In this document: one piece after another, positions 1 through 5,788 of the stretch
Position numbering within the stretch: the stretch's first letter is position 1
Layout: each line of letters begins with the position of its first letter
Assembly (NCBI GenBank): GCA_947631285.1
Contig: CANRKS010000040.1
Location: 1 to 8,563 of the forward strand
Reading direction: 5' to 3'
Length of the DNA: 8,563 nt
DNA from: an uncultured Bacilli bacterium
Lineage (GTDB): Bacteria; Bacillota_I; Bacilli_A; RF39; UBA660
Notes under the pieces: model-generated
What the model was told of the DNA's origin: nothing
Seen by the model: only the letters and a program-made list of their open reading frames with translations
Databases searched by the model: none
Made by a program: the position numbers and the translations under genes

Positions 1-119
1 TTTTGTGTGCATTTACTTCTTTAATCCTCTGTTTTTTACATTTCGAGAATTTAAGTTTTCATTTAACGCTTTTTAAACTTGTAAAGTTATGATTAATTTC
101 TAAAATGAATTAGAAGAAA
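1..119. other. Unassigned AT-rich left flank
   Basis: No gene can be supported here. Two forward frames are open from the left edge: one to a TAA at 74-76, the other to a TGA at about 89-91. Their short translations (24 and 29 residues, rich in Phe and Leu) resemble no protein I know, so I cannot say whether a gene ends here. On the minus strand an ATG reads out over positions 12-10, with AGAGG about 13 bases before it, which is too far for a convincing start. A small inverted repeat (TTCTAA 98-103, TTAGAA 110-115) lies just before the first promoter. Confidence 0.4.
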
Positions 120-148
120 TTGAACTATCTTAGAAATAATTGTATAAT
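120..148 (+). promoter_or_regulatory. Sigma-A-type promoter for the small membrane protein gene
   Basis: The -35 box is TTGAAC (120-125) and the -10 box is a perfect TATAAT (143-148), separated by 17 bases. Transcription should start near 155, leaving a leader of only about 17 bases before the ATG at 172. Confidence 0.75.
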
Positions 149-156
149 AATTCTTG

Positions 157-163
157 AAAGGAG
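157..163 (+). promoter_or_regulatory. Ribosome binding site that fixes the start at 172
   Basis: AAAGGAG lies 8 bases before the ATG at 172. The in-frame TTG at 154 lies upstream of this site and would translate through it, so the ATG is the start. Confidence 0.85.
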
Positions 164-171
164 AAAACTTT

Positions 172-567
172 ATGTATACTAATCCATATATTGGAGAACC
201 AGCTCCAGTTTCAAGTGGGGTAAGTGTTTGGGCAGTAGTAGCTATTGTAATAGCAATTATTGGTGGAATAGTTTTATATTTTTTATTCATTAATAATAAT
301 AAAGCTGAAAAAAATCCATTTTTACAAAAAGTTAAAGATTTCTTTGGCTTTAAAAAAATGTTAATAGAAGATATGTTAAAAATTATTTATCTAATTTTAG
401 CTATTTTCATTACTTTATACTCATTTGAATTAATCACTGAGAGCTTCATAGCCTTCATTTTCACATTATTAATTGGAAACTTAGTTTTAAGAATCGTCTT
501 TGAAAGTATTTTAGTCAATATTATGATTTGGAAAAATACTAATGAAATTAATAAGAAAGTAAAATAA
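172..567 (+). CDS. Small three-helix membrane protein of unknown function
   Basis: This encodes 131 residues; I do not recognise the family. The first 18 residues are polar and proline-containing (MYTNPYIGEPAP then a Ser/Gly stretch), followed by a strong hydrophobic helix at about 19-41 ending in Asn-rich sequence. A basic amphipathic linker (about 43-60, with Phe-Phe-Gly-Phe-Lys-Lys) leads to two more hydrophobic helices at about 66-84 and 87-110, then a charged tail. There is no cleavable signal peptide pattern, because the first hydrophobic segment is long and starts late, so it is probably an integral membrane protein. It has its own promoter 24 bases upstream and a terminator just after the stop, so it is likely transcribed alone. 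The start is the ATG preceded by AAAGGAG. No catalytic motif or cysteine is visible. The next gene also encodes a membrane protein, but nothing shows they work together. Confidence 0.75.
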   Translation: MYTNPYIGEPAPVSSGVSVWAVVAIVIAIIGGIVLYFLFINNNKAEKNPFLQKVKDFFGFKKMLIEDMLKIIYLILAIFITLYSFELITESFIAFIFTLLIGNLVLRIVFESILVNIMIWKNTNEINKKVK

Positions 568-572
568 TAAGG

Positions 573-599
573 AAAAAATTGAGTTTAACTCAGTTTTTT
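573..599 (+). terminator. Rho-independent terminator after the small membrane protein gene
   Basis: TTGAG (579-583) pairs with CTCAG (589-593) around a TTTAA loop, using one T-G wobble. An A6 run (573-578) in front of it can pair with the T6 run (594-599). It starts six bases after the TAA. The A-run/T-run symmetry would let it act in both directions, although no minus-strand gene is visible. Confidence 0.75.
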
Positions 600-601
600 A
601 A

Positions 602-630
602 TTGCGCATATATTTAATTAATTGTATAAT
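602..630 (+). promoter_or_regulatory. Promoter for the HdeD-like/MscS/DUF362 operon
   Basis: TTGCGC (602-607), a 17-base spacer and a perfect TATAAT (625-630). The predicted start point near 637 falls at the edge of the Shine-Dalgarno sequence (AGAGGTGG, 637-644), so the leader would be only about 11 bases long. The -35 box overlaps the region right behind the preceding terminator. Confidence 0.7.
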
Positions 631-647
631 TATTTTAGAGGTGGATA

Positions 648-1280
648 ATGAAAAAGCAAAATGGTTTATCTTTAATTAGTTCAATAATATTTTTAATATT
701 TGGCATTATTTTGTTTGCCAAACCAGATGGAGTAGTTAAACTTATGTCCAATGTTTTTGGCGCTGTTTTAATCTTAATGGGAGCTTATCGAACAATTAAT
801 TATATTATTCAAAATAAAAGATTACAAGTTGTAAACTATAATGAACTAGCTTTTGGGGTAACAGCAATAGTTTTAGGAATAGTATTAATCTTCTTATCAG
901 AATCAATTGCTTTCTTACTAAGACTTATAATTGGTATATGGGTTATCGTGGCCGGCTTAAATAAAATAATGCAAACATTTTATACTACAGATAGAAGTAA
1001 TAAGTTTTATGCTCTTATTGTCATGGGAATAGTTTTAGTTGGTATTGGTTTATACATTGTTTTAGAGGCAAATTTAGCTTTATCTATTATAGGTTTATTT
1101 ATGGTATTATATGCAATTATAGATATTGTTAGTTATTTTATGTATAATAAATCAATTAATGATTTCGAAAAAGATTTAAAAGATGCCCAAGAATATATTG
1201 AAAATGAAATTATTGAAGGAGAAGCTGTCATAAAAGAAGCTGCTTCTGAATCTAAAAAGAAAAAAGCCAAAAAGAAGTAA
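648..1280 (+). CDS. HdeD/DUF308-like six-helix membrane protein
   Basis: This encodes 210 residues. It resembles the HdeD (DUF308) family of small polytopic membrane proteins, known from enteric acid resistance and otherwise mostly uncharacterised. Hydrophobic segments lie at about 8-24, 34-53, 68-85, 88-107, 119-138 and 142-165. They form repeated two-helix units with the family look of a Gly-rich helix, a short loop, then a helix ending in a Tyr/Asn turn (GAYRTINYI at 45-53, IVAGLNKIM at 100-108, IDIVSYFMY at 158-166). After residue 168 comes a soluble charged tail: an acidic stretch (Glu/Asp, about 171-192) followed by a very lysine-rich end (203-210), which is probably cytosolic. The ATG has AGAGGTGG just upstream. 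It appears to be first in an operon: the MscS gene follows after 56 bases with no terminator. Assignment to DUF308 is from topology and pattern, not an alignment. Confidence 0.75.
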   Translation: MKKQNGLSLISSIIFLIFGIILFAKPDGVVKLMSNVFGAVLILMGAYRTINYIIQNKRLQVVNYNELAFGVTAIVLGIVLIFLSESIAFLLRLIIGIWVIVAGLNKIMQTFYTTDRSNKFYALIVMGIVLVGIGLYIVLEANLALSIIGLFMVLYAIIDIVSYFMYNKSINDFEKDLKDAQEYIENEIIEGEAVIKEAASESKKKKAKKK

Positions 1281-1336
1281 GTGATGTTTATTTCTTTATC
1301 TTATAGGAATAAATATTAAAGGAAAAGGATGATGAA

Positions 1337-2143
1337 ATGCTCAAAAAGATTTTAGTACCAACAGTATACTTACCTTTTGTTTATTTAATAATTGCTTTTA
1401 TCATTTATAAAGTTATCAGCAAATTAATTGATAAGGCTTTAGTAATTAAAAAGGGAGCGATTAAGTCTACTCCCTTACATAAAAAAAGAGAAAAGACAAT
1501 TATTAATTTAATAAAAAGTATTTTAAAGTATATTATTGCTATTATAACTATTTTAGCAATATTAAATATCTATGGAATTGAGACAACCAGTATTATTGCC
1601 TCTTTAGGAATAGCGGGAGCTATTATTGGATTAGCTTTTCAAGATACGATTAAAAATTTATTATCGGGTATTGCCATTATTTTTGATAATCATTATATGC
1701 AAGGTGATGTTGTAACAATTAATGGCTTTCGGGGAGAAGTTATTGAGTTAGGACTTCAAACAACAAAAGTAAAAGCTTATAATGGGGAAGTGTTAATAAT
1801 TAATAATTCTCTAATAACGAGTGTTATTAATCATAGTATGTATAATAATTTATTATATTTAGAAATTCCAATATATAAAGAGGTTTCTTTAAAAGAGTTA
1901 GAAGAAATATTAGAAAAAGTAAATAAAAAGTTATTAAAAATTAGTGATGTAAAAAAAGATATGGAAATGTTAGGAATTGAAAAAATTGCCGGTAATAAAT
2001 ATTATTATAAAGTAATGATTGAATGTAGTCCGGAAAGTCAATTTAATATTAATCGAAAATTTATGGAATATTTAAAAGAAGAATATGATAAATTAAAAAT
2101 TTCGGTTCCGGGAGAATATTTAGAAATAAAAAATATAAAATAA
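1337..2143 (+). CDS. Small-conductance mechanosensitive channel, MscS family (YkuT-like)
   Basis: This encodes 268 residues, close to the compact three-helix MscS channels (E. coli MscS is 286; B. subtilis YkuT is of similar size). Such channels open under membrane tension and release solutes in hypo-osmotic shock. Helices TM1 (about 8-28) and TM2 (58-78) precede the pore helix (84-115), with the small-residue pattern SLGIAGAIIGLAFQDTIKN typical of MscS TM3. The beta domain starts at FDNHYMQGDVV (117-126) and carries the family turn NGFRGEVIELGLQTTKV (129-145) and NGEVLIINNSLI (149-160). The mixed alpha/beta cytosolic domain runs from 170 to about 265. The start is the ATG with AAAAGGA seven bases upstream; two closer-looking upstream ATGs (1329, 1332) hit a stop at once in their frame. 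The DUF362 gene follows after only 14 bases, so they are co-transcribed. Confidence 0.92.
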   Translation: MLKKILVPTVYLPFVYLIIAFIIYKVISKLIDKALVIKKGAIKSTPLHKKREKTIINLIKSILKYIIAIITILAILNIYGIETTSIIASLGIAGAIIGLAFQDTIKNLLSGIAIIFDNHYMQGDVVTINGFRGEVIELGLQTTKVKAYNGEVLIINNSLITSVINHSMYNNLLYLEIPIYKEVSLKELEEILEKVNKKLLKISDVKKDMEMLGIEKIAGNKYYYKVMIECSPESQFNINRKFMEYLKEEYDKLKISVPGEYLEIKNIK

Positions 2144-2157
2144 GAAAAGAGGAAAAA

Positions 2158-3036
2158 ATGGAAAAAGCAAAAGTTTATTTTATAAGAGAAATTAATCCTT
2201 CGAATGTTGTTAAAATATTTAAAGAATTAAATAAAGAATTGAAAGGCAATGTTGCGATTAAAGTTCATTCTGGAGAAAGAGGAAATCAAAATTATTTAAG
2301 ACCAGAATTTATGAAGCCAATCGTGGAATATTTAAAGGGAACAGTTGTAGAATGTAATACAGCTTATGAAGGAGCTAGAAACACTACGGAAAAACATACG
2401 GAATTAATGGAAGAACATGGCTTTAGTAAAATATTTAATGTTGATATTTTAGATAGTGATGGGGATATGGTATTAGATATTCCTAGTGGTATTGCCATTA
2501 AGAAAAATTATGTGGGTAAAAAGATGGCTAATTATGATTCTATGCTCGTTTTATCTCATTTTAAAGGACATCCAATGGGTGGCTATGGAGGAGCTTTAAA
2601 GCAATTATCAATTGGTCTTGCTTCGAGTTATGGTAAGAGGTATATTCATTGTCATGGTAAAGAGAATGCTTCTTATGAAGATATGTTTAAAGCTAATCAA
2701 AACAGTTTTTTAGAAGCTATGGCTTCGGCTGCTTCTTCTATCACAAATTATTTTAAAGGCAATATAGCTTATATTAATGTTATGTGTAACATGTCAGTTG
2801 ATTGTGATTGTTGTGATGTAGCTGAAGATCCTTGTATGCAAGATATTGGTATTCTTGCTTCTCTTGATCCAGTGGCTATTGATGAAGCTTGTCTTGATTT
2901 AGTGAAAAATTCTTCTGATCCTGGTAAAGATCATTTACTTGAACGAATTAATTCTCGAAATGGTCATTATACGATTGAAGTTGCGGAAAAACTAGGTATT
3001 GGAACGACAGAATACGAATTAATTGAAATTAAATAA
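2158..3036 (+). CDS. DUF362 domain protein, cysteine-rich and without a ferredoxin domain
   Basis: This encodes 292 residues with no signal peptide or membrane helix, so it is cytosolic. It matches the DUF362 family (function unknown; some members carry a C-terminal 4Fe-4S ferredoxin domain, absent here). Family hallmarks are the N-terminal KVHSGERGN region (35-43), the Gly/His-rich block SHFKGHPMGGYGGALKQL (133-150) and the late motif DIGILASLDPVAIDEA (229-244). Between the last two lies a cysteine cluster: C210, C216, C218, C219 and C226, with Asp residues between (DCDCCD at 215-220). This looks like a metal or iron-sulfur site; H134, H138, H164, C165 and H166 could add ligands. It lies 14 bases behind the mscS-like gene with AAAAGAGG before the ATG, and a strong terminator follows. 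Nothing links its function to the channel apart from the operon. The fold assignment is confident; the metal binding is inferred. Confidence 0.85.
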   Translation: MEKAKVYFIREINPSNVVKIFKELNKELKGNVAIKVHSGERGNQNYLRPEFMKPIVEYLKGTVVECNTAYEGARNTTEKHTELMEEHGFSKIFNVDILDSDGDMVLDIPSGIAIKKNYVGKKMANYDSMLVLSHFKGHPMGGYGGALKQLSIGLASSYGKRYIHCHGKENASYEDMFKANQNSFLEAMASAASSITNYFKGNIAYINVMCNMSVDCDCCDVAEDPCMQDIGILASLDPVAIDEACLDLVKNSSDPGKDHLLERINSRNGHYTIEVAEKLGIGTTEYELIEIK

Positions 3037-3037
3037 T

Positions 3038-3060
3038 GAGTTCATTTTGAACTCTTTTTT
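3038..3060 (+). terminator. Rho-independent terminator ending the HdeD-like/MscS/DUF362 operon
   Basis: A perfect six-base stem GAGTTC (3038-3043)/GAACTC (3049-3054) with an ATTTT loop, followed by T6 (3055-3060). It starts one base after the TAA of the DUF362 gene. Confidence 0.88.
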
Positions 3061-3100
3061 AAACCCTAATAAATATCTTTTAAAAATAGTAAAGGGTCTA

Positions 3101-3129
3101 TTGCATTAAAAGAAAAGTTCCATTATAAT
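3101..3129 (+). promoter_or_regulatory. Promoter for the GT-C-like membrane protein gene
   Basis: TTGCAT (3101-3106), a 17-base spacer and a perfect TATAAT (3124-3129). The predicted start point is near 3136, giving a leader of about 28 bases before the ATG at 3164. The -10 box is enclosed by an inverted repeat (3118-3136). Confidence 0.75.
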
Positions 3130-3136
3130 TATGGAA
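3118..3136. promoter_or_regulatory. Inverted repeat enclosing the -10 box, candidate operator
   Basis: TTCCAT (3118-3123) and ATGGAA (3131-3136) are perfect inverted repeats separated by seven bases, and those seven bases are the -10 box plus one T. The outer flanks continue imperfectly (AAG on the left, CTT three bases out on the right). A dimeric repressor bound here would cover the -10 region. It is too weak in GC and lacks the T run needed for a terminator. No regulator gene is seen nearby. Confidence 0.4.
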
Positions 3137-3163
3137 GAACTTAACTAAAAGTGAGGGCTTAAT

Positions 3164-5281
3164 ATGATTATTATATTTATAATAGCAAGTATTATATTAG
3201 CTATTTTACTTAAAAAAGGGTATATTAAAAATGAGTATTTAAAAACAGTATTTAAATGTTTATTGACTTCATTAGTGATAGCTAGTATTTTAGAAGTTAC
3301 TCTTTTTAATTTTCGCCATTATGAATCATTACTTTTTAAAAATGAACGAAATTTAACGCATTATAATTATAGTGATGGGATAATTTGCCATGATGTATGC
3401 CAAGTCATTGATAAAGAAAATGCTTATATTGAAATATATAATATAGATAGTACAATTAATAATATTTATTTAGATTTTAAAAGTAATGATTTATTATTTA
3501 TAGATTATTCTTTAGAATTAAGTGATGAAGCCAATAAATTATATTATGAAGCAGGATCACGGAATTATGTTTCGAAGATAGAAAATAGTCATTATTTAAA
3601 AGTTAATCCTTCTGGTAAAGTAAAGAATTTAAAAATAAATATTTTAGAAAGTAGTGGTAGTTTTAATTTAGAGAAAATATCTATTAATAAAAAAGTACCT
3701 CTATTTATTCTTAATAGTCGTTTGTTAATCGTGGCATTAGCTATCTTTTGCATTTTAATAATTAATCCTAAAAATAATTTATATAAGTTAAAATATAATT
3801 TTAAAAAGTCACAATTCGTTACTCTAATTATTATTAGCTTTTTAAGTGGTATTTTATGTTTTGGGACGCTTCTTAATCCTAAAAGCTATAGTGATAATGA
3901 AACAAGTCAATATTCTCAATATAAAAATTTAGCTGAATCATTAAGTAAGGGTAAATTTTATCTTAACTTAAAAGTAAATGATAAATTACTTGATTTAGAA
4001 AATCCTTATGATACTAATTATCGGGATTCTCAATTAAGAAGATATAAAGATTATTATTGGGATTACTCTTATTTTGAAGGAAAGTATTACACTTATTTTG
4101 GGATTGTTCCTTGTCTTTTAACTTACTTACCTTATCATTTATTAACCCATAATAATTTACCTAATTATATAGCAATGTGTATTGGAATCGTTTTCTTTAT
4201 AACATCATCATTTTTCTTTATGTATGAATTAATAAAAAAATATTACCCGAAAACATCTTATATGTGGTATACCATTTTGAGTCTTTTTTTCCTTTTGGCA
4301 AGTGGCTTAATTGTTTTTTCTGGGGAGCCAACTTTTTATAACATGCCGATAATTTATGGCTTATCTTTTTCCCTTTTAGGTCTATCTTTTTGGTTTAAAG
4401 CTACGTCTAAAGAAAATTTAAATTCTAAATATTTAGGCTTAGGAAGTTTATGTATGGCTTTAGTCGCTGGTTGTCGTCCCCAATTATTATTAGGCAGTTT
4501 CTTTGCTTTACCTATTTTAGGAAAATATATTTTTAAGAAGCGAGAATTATTTAGTAAGAAAGGGTTAAAGAATACTTTTTGGTTTTGTCTTCCTTACCTA
4601 ATCGTGGCATCTTTCCTTATGTATTATAATTATAGTAGGTTTGGTAGTGTATTTGACTTTGGTGCCAATTATAATTTGACAACTAATGATATGACCAGAA
4701 GAGGTTTTCGTCTTGATCGGATTTTTTTAGGACTTTATTACTTCTTATTTGCTCCGGGACAAATAACTTTAAAATTTCCTTTTATTGCGCCTTTACCTGA
4801 AAAAATAATTTCCGAAGGAGTAAGTACTTTTGCCCCTCTTCCAACCTCTTATTTAGGAGTGACGGTTTATGAGCCGATGTTCGGAGGTTTCTTCTTTTCC
4901 AATCTTATTTGTTTTCTCGGCTTGCTTTTCTTTAAATTTAAAAAGCAAATTAACAATAAAGAATTATTTACTTTTTCCCTAGTTGCCGTTATCTCTACTT
5001 TTTTAATTATTATTGCTGATACCGAAATGGCTGGGATATTGCCTCGTTATTTATCAGATTTTGGTTGGCTTTTAAATATTAGTACCATTATTGTAATTTT
5101 ATCATTGGTAAACAATGCTAAATTATCTATCGAAGTAAAAAAACTTTTAATTACCTTTTTAGTAATCAGTATGACATTTAATGCTTTAACTTTCTTCTTA
5201 GATAAAGTATCTTATTCTGGCTATGATATTTTAGGTTATATCTATTACCATTTTTATTATCTTTTTATGTTTTGGCTTTAA
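3164..5281 (+). CDS. Polytopic membrane protein, probable GT-C-type glycosyltransferase with N-terminal extracytoplasmic domain
   Basis: This encodes 705 residues. Helices at about 1-17 and 27-49 are followed by a soluble region (about 55-175) rich in alternating hydrophobic/polar strands, probably an outside beta-sandwich, then helices at about 180-200 and 218-236. After the latter comes an outside loop with the acidic motif YSDNETSQY (242-250; D244, E246), the position where GT-C glycosyltransferases keep catalytic acids. About nine or ten more helices follow from 331 to 705. Patterns I associate with uncharacterised GT-C-like bacterial proteins are GCRPQ (436-440), NYSRFGSVFDFGANYNL (489-505) and PRYLSDFGWLL (627-637). 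Such enzymes usually transfer sugars from polyprenyl-phosphate donors to surface glycans; donor and acceptor here are unknown. GTGAGGG lies six bases before the ATG. The gene has its own promoter and no clear terminator, and no cell-wall genes surround it. The GT-C call is by pattern, not alignment. Confidence 0.7.
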   Translation: MIIIFIIASIILAILLKKGYIKNEYLKTVFKCLLTSLVIASILEVTLFNFRHYESLLFKNERNLTHYNYSDGIICHDVCQVIDKENAYIEIYNIDSTINNIYLDFKSNDLLFIDYSLELSDEANKLYYEAGSRNYVSKIENSHYLKVNPSGKVKNLKINILESSGSFNLEKISINKKVPLFILNSRLLIVALAIFCILIINPKNNLYKLKYNFKKSQFVTLIIISFLSGILCFGTLLNPKSYSDNETSQYSQYKNLAESLSKGKFYLNLKVNDKLLDLENPYDTNYRDSQLRRYKDYYWDYSYFEGKYYTYFGIVPCLLTYLPYHLLTHNNLPNYIAMCIGIVFFITSSFFFMYELIKKYYPKTSYMWYTILSLFFLLASGLIVFSGEPTFYNMPIIYGLSFSLLGLSFWFKATSKENLNSKYLGLGSLCMALVAGCRPQLLLGSFFALPILGKYIFKKRELFSKKGLKNTFWFCLPYLIVASFLMYYNYSRFGSVFDFGANYNLTTNDMTRRGFRLDRIFLGLYYFLFAPGQITLKFPFIAPLPEKIISEGVSTFAPLPTSYLGVTVYEPMFGGFFFSNLICFLGLLFFKFKKQINNKELFTFSLVAVISTFLIIIADTEMAGILPRYLSDFGWLLNISTIIVILSLVNNAKLSIEVKKLLITFLVISMTFNALTFFLDKVSYSGYDILGYIYYHFYYLFMFWL

Positions 5282-5306
5282 GATAATAAAAAATTAATAA
5301 AATGGC

Positions 5307-5334
5307 TTGCTAAATAAATTATTTTGTGTATAAT
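5307..5334 (+). promoter_or_regulatory. Promoter for the 112-residue unknown gene
   Basis: TTGCTA (5307-5312), a 16-base spacer and a perfect TATAAT (5329-5334). The expected start point near 5341 gives a leader of about 23 bases. The 82-base gap after the GT-C-like gene shows no convincing hairpin plus T run, so some read-through from upstream is possible. Confidence 0.6.
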
Positions 5335-5363
5335 AAATTTTCGCAATGAAAGGATGTTTATGA

Positions 5364-5702
5364 ATGGCAAGTAAAAGTAATAGTTTATTAAATTTATCAA
5401 CAGACAGAATGATGGAAGGTACAACTTTGAATGAGATGAAATATGATGAATGGCATCATCATGTAGGAGTATTAAAAAAATTAATTAATCGCGATTTAGA
5501 AGATATTGATTATGTAACACTTGCTCATGCTTTATTAAGTGTCAAGGTAGTTTTTTCTTCTCCTTTAGAGGAAGAAAATTTCAAAAAAGAATGGGAAAGT
5601 TTAGAAATGATAGCCTTAGGGTTAGAAAATATCGCTTGTTTTCTTCAAGATAATCCAATGATTAAAGATTTAGATAGTTATATTTCTAAAGTAACAAGAT
5701 AA
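5364..5702 (+). CDS. Soluble 112-residue protein, unrecognised
   Basis: I do not recognise this protein. It has no signal peptide or membrane helix and looks mostly alpha-helical and acidic. A polar Ser/Asn-rich start (1-12) is followed by a segment with a Trp-His-His-His cluster (W30, H31-H33, within YDEWHHHVGVLKKLI at 27-41). Then come an acidic turn (LEDIDY, 45-50), a helix around THAL-type residues with H55 (50-66), an acidic charged helix (68-80) and a hydrophobic helix with a single Cys (C92). The His triplet could bind a metal, but that is only a possibility. AAAGGA lies nine bases before the ATG. An ATG at 5360 in another frame stops after four codons. It has its own promoter and a terminator overlapping its stop codon, so it is monocistronic. 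Its only notable neighbours are the dehydratase-activase genes downstream. Confidence 0.75.
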   Translation: MASKSNSLLNLSTDRMMEGTTLNEMKYDEWHHHVGVLKKLINRDLEDIDYVTLAHALLSVKVVFSSPLEEENFKKEWESLEMIALGLENIACFLQDNPMIKDLDSYISKVTR

Positions 5703-5724
5703 GGGATTTTAAAATCTCTTTTTT
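5701..5724 (+). terminator. Rho-independent terminator overlapping the stop of the 112-residue gene
   Basis: AAGGGATT (5701-5708) pairs with AATCTCTT (5713-5720) with one G-T wobble and a short TTAA loop; the T run continues to 5724. The first two bases of the stem are the last two of the TAA stop codon (5700-5702). Confidence 0.75.
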
Positions 5725-5737
5725 AATAGGTAACATC

Positions 5738-5766
5738 TTAAAACTCTTTCTAATTTGTGATATTAT
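5738..5766 (+). promoter_or_regulatory. Possible weak promoter for the activase module
   Basis: TTAAAA (5738-5743), a 17-base spacer and TATTAT (5761-5766) are the best match between the terminator and the DUF2229 gene. Both boxes deviate from consensus, unlike the perfect TATAAT boxes of the other four promoters, so expression may be low or depend on an activator. The predicted start point lies just before the Shine-Dalgarno site. Confidence 0.35.
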
Positions 5767-5776
5767 ATTATTGGTA

Positions 5777-5782
5777 GTGAGG
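5777..5782 (+). promoter_or_regulatory. Ribosome binding site that fixes the DUF2229 start at 5789
   Basis: GTGAGG lies six bases before the ATG at 5789. The in-frame TTG at 5771 would place this site inside the coding region, and family members begin with MKIGIPRA, so the ATG is chosen. Confidence 0.85.
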
Positions 5783-5788
5783 TATTTT

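Noticed and set aside
96..137. Inverted repeat ATTTCTAA (96-103) and TTAGAAAT (130-137) around the first promoter's -35 box
   Set aside because: The arms are eight bases of A/T-rich sequence 26 bases apart; a match of this kind is expected by chance here.
154..171. Upstream in-frame TTG start for the small membrane protein
   Set aside because: The AAAGGAG ribosome site (157-163) would lie inside the coding sequence; the ATG at 172 has ideal spacing.
93..290. 65-codon open frame on the minus strand
   Set aside because: It overlaps the promoter and the first helix of the small membrane protein gene, has no ribosome site, and its composition is that of an antisense shadow.
1286..1314. Hairpin TTTATTTC/GGAATAAA between the HdeD-like and MscS genes
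   Set aside because: It is AT-only apart from one pair, has a wobble and an 11-base loop, and no T run follows, so it is not a terminator; chance pairing is likely in such AT-rich sequence.
5360..5374. Four-codon leader frame (Met-Asn-Gly-Lys-stop) overlapping the start of the 112-residue gene
   Set aside because: Spacing to the ribosome site favours 5364, and such short frames are expected by chance; no attenuation hairpin is present.
5771..5788. Upstream in-frame TTG start for the DUF2229 gene
   Set aside because: The GTGAGG site lies between it and the ATG at 5789, and family proteins start with MKIGIPRA.
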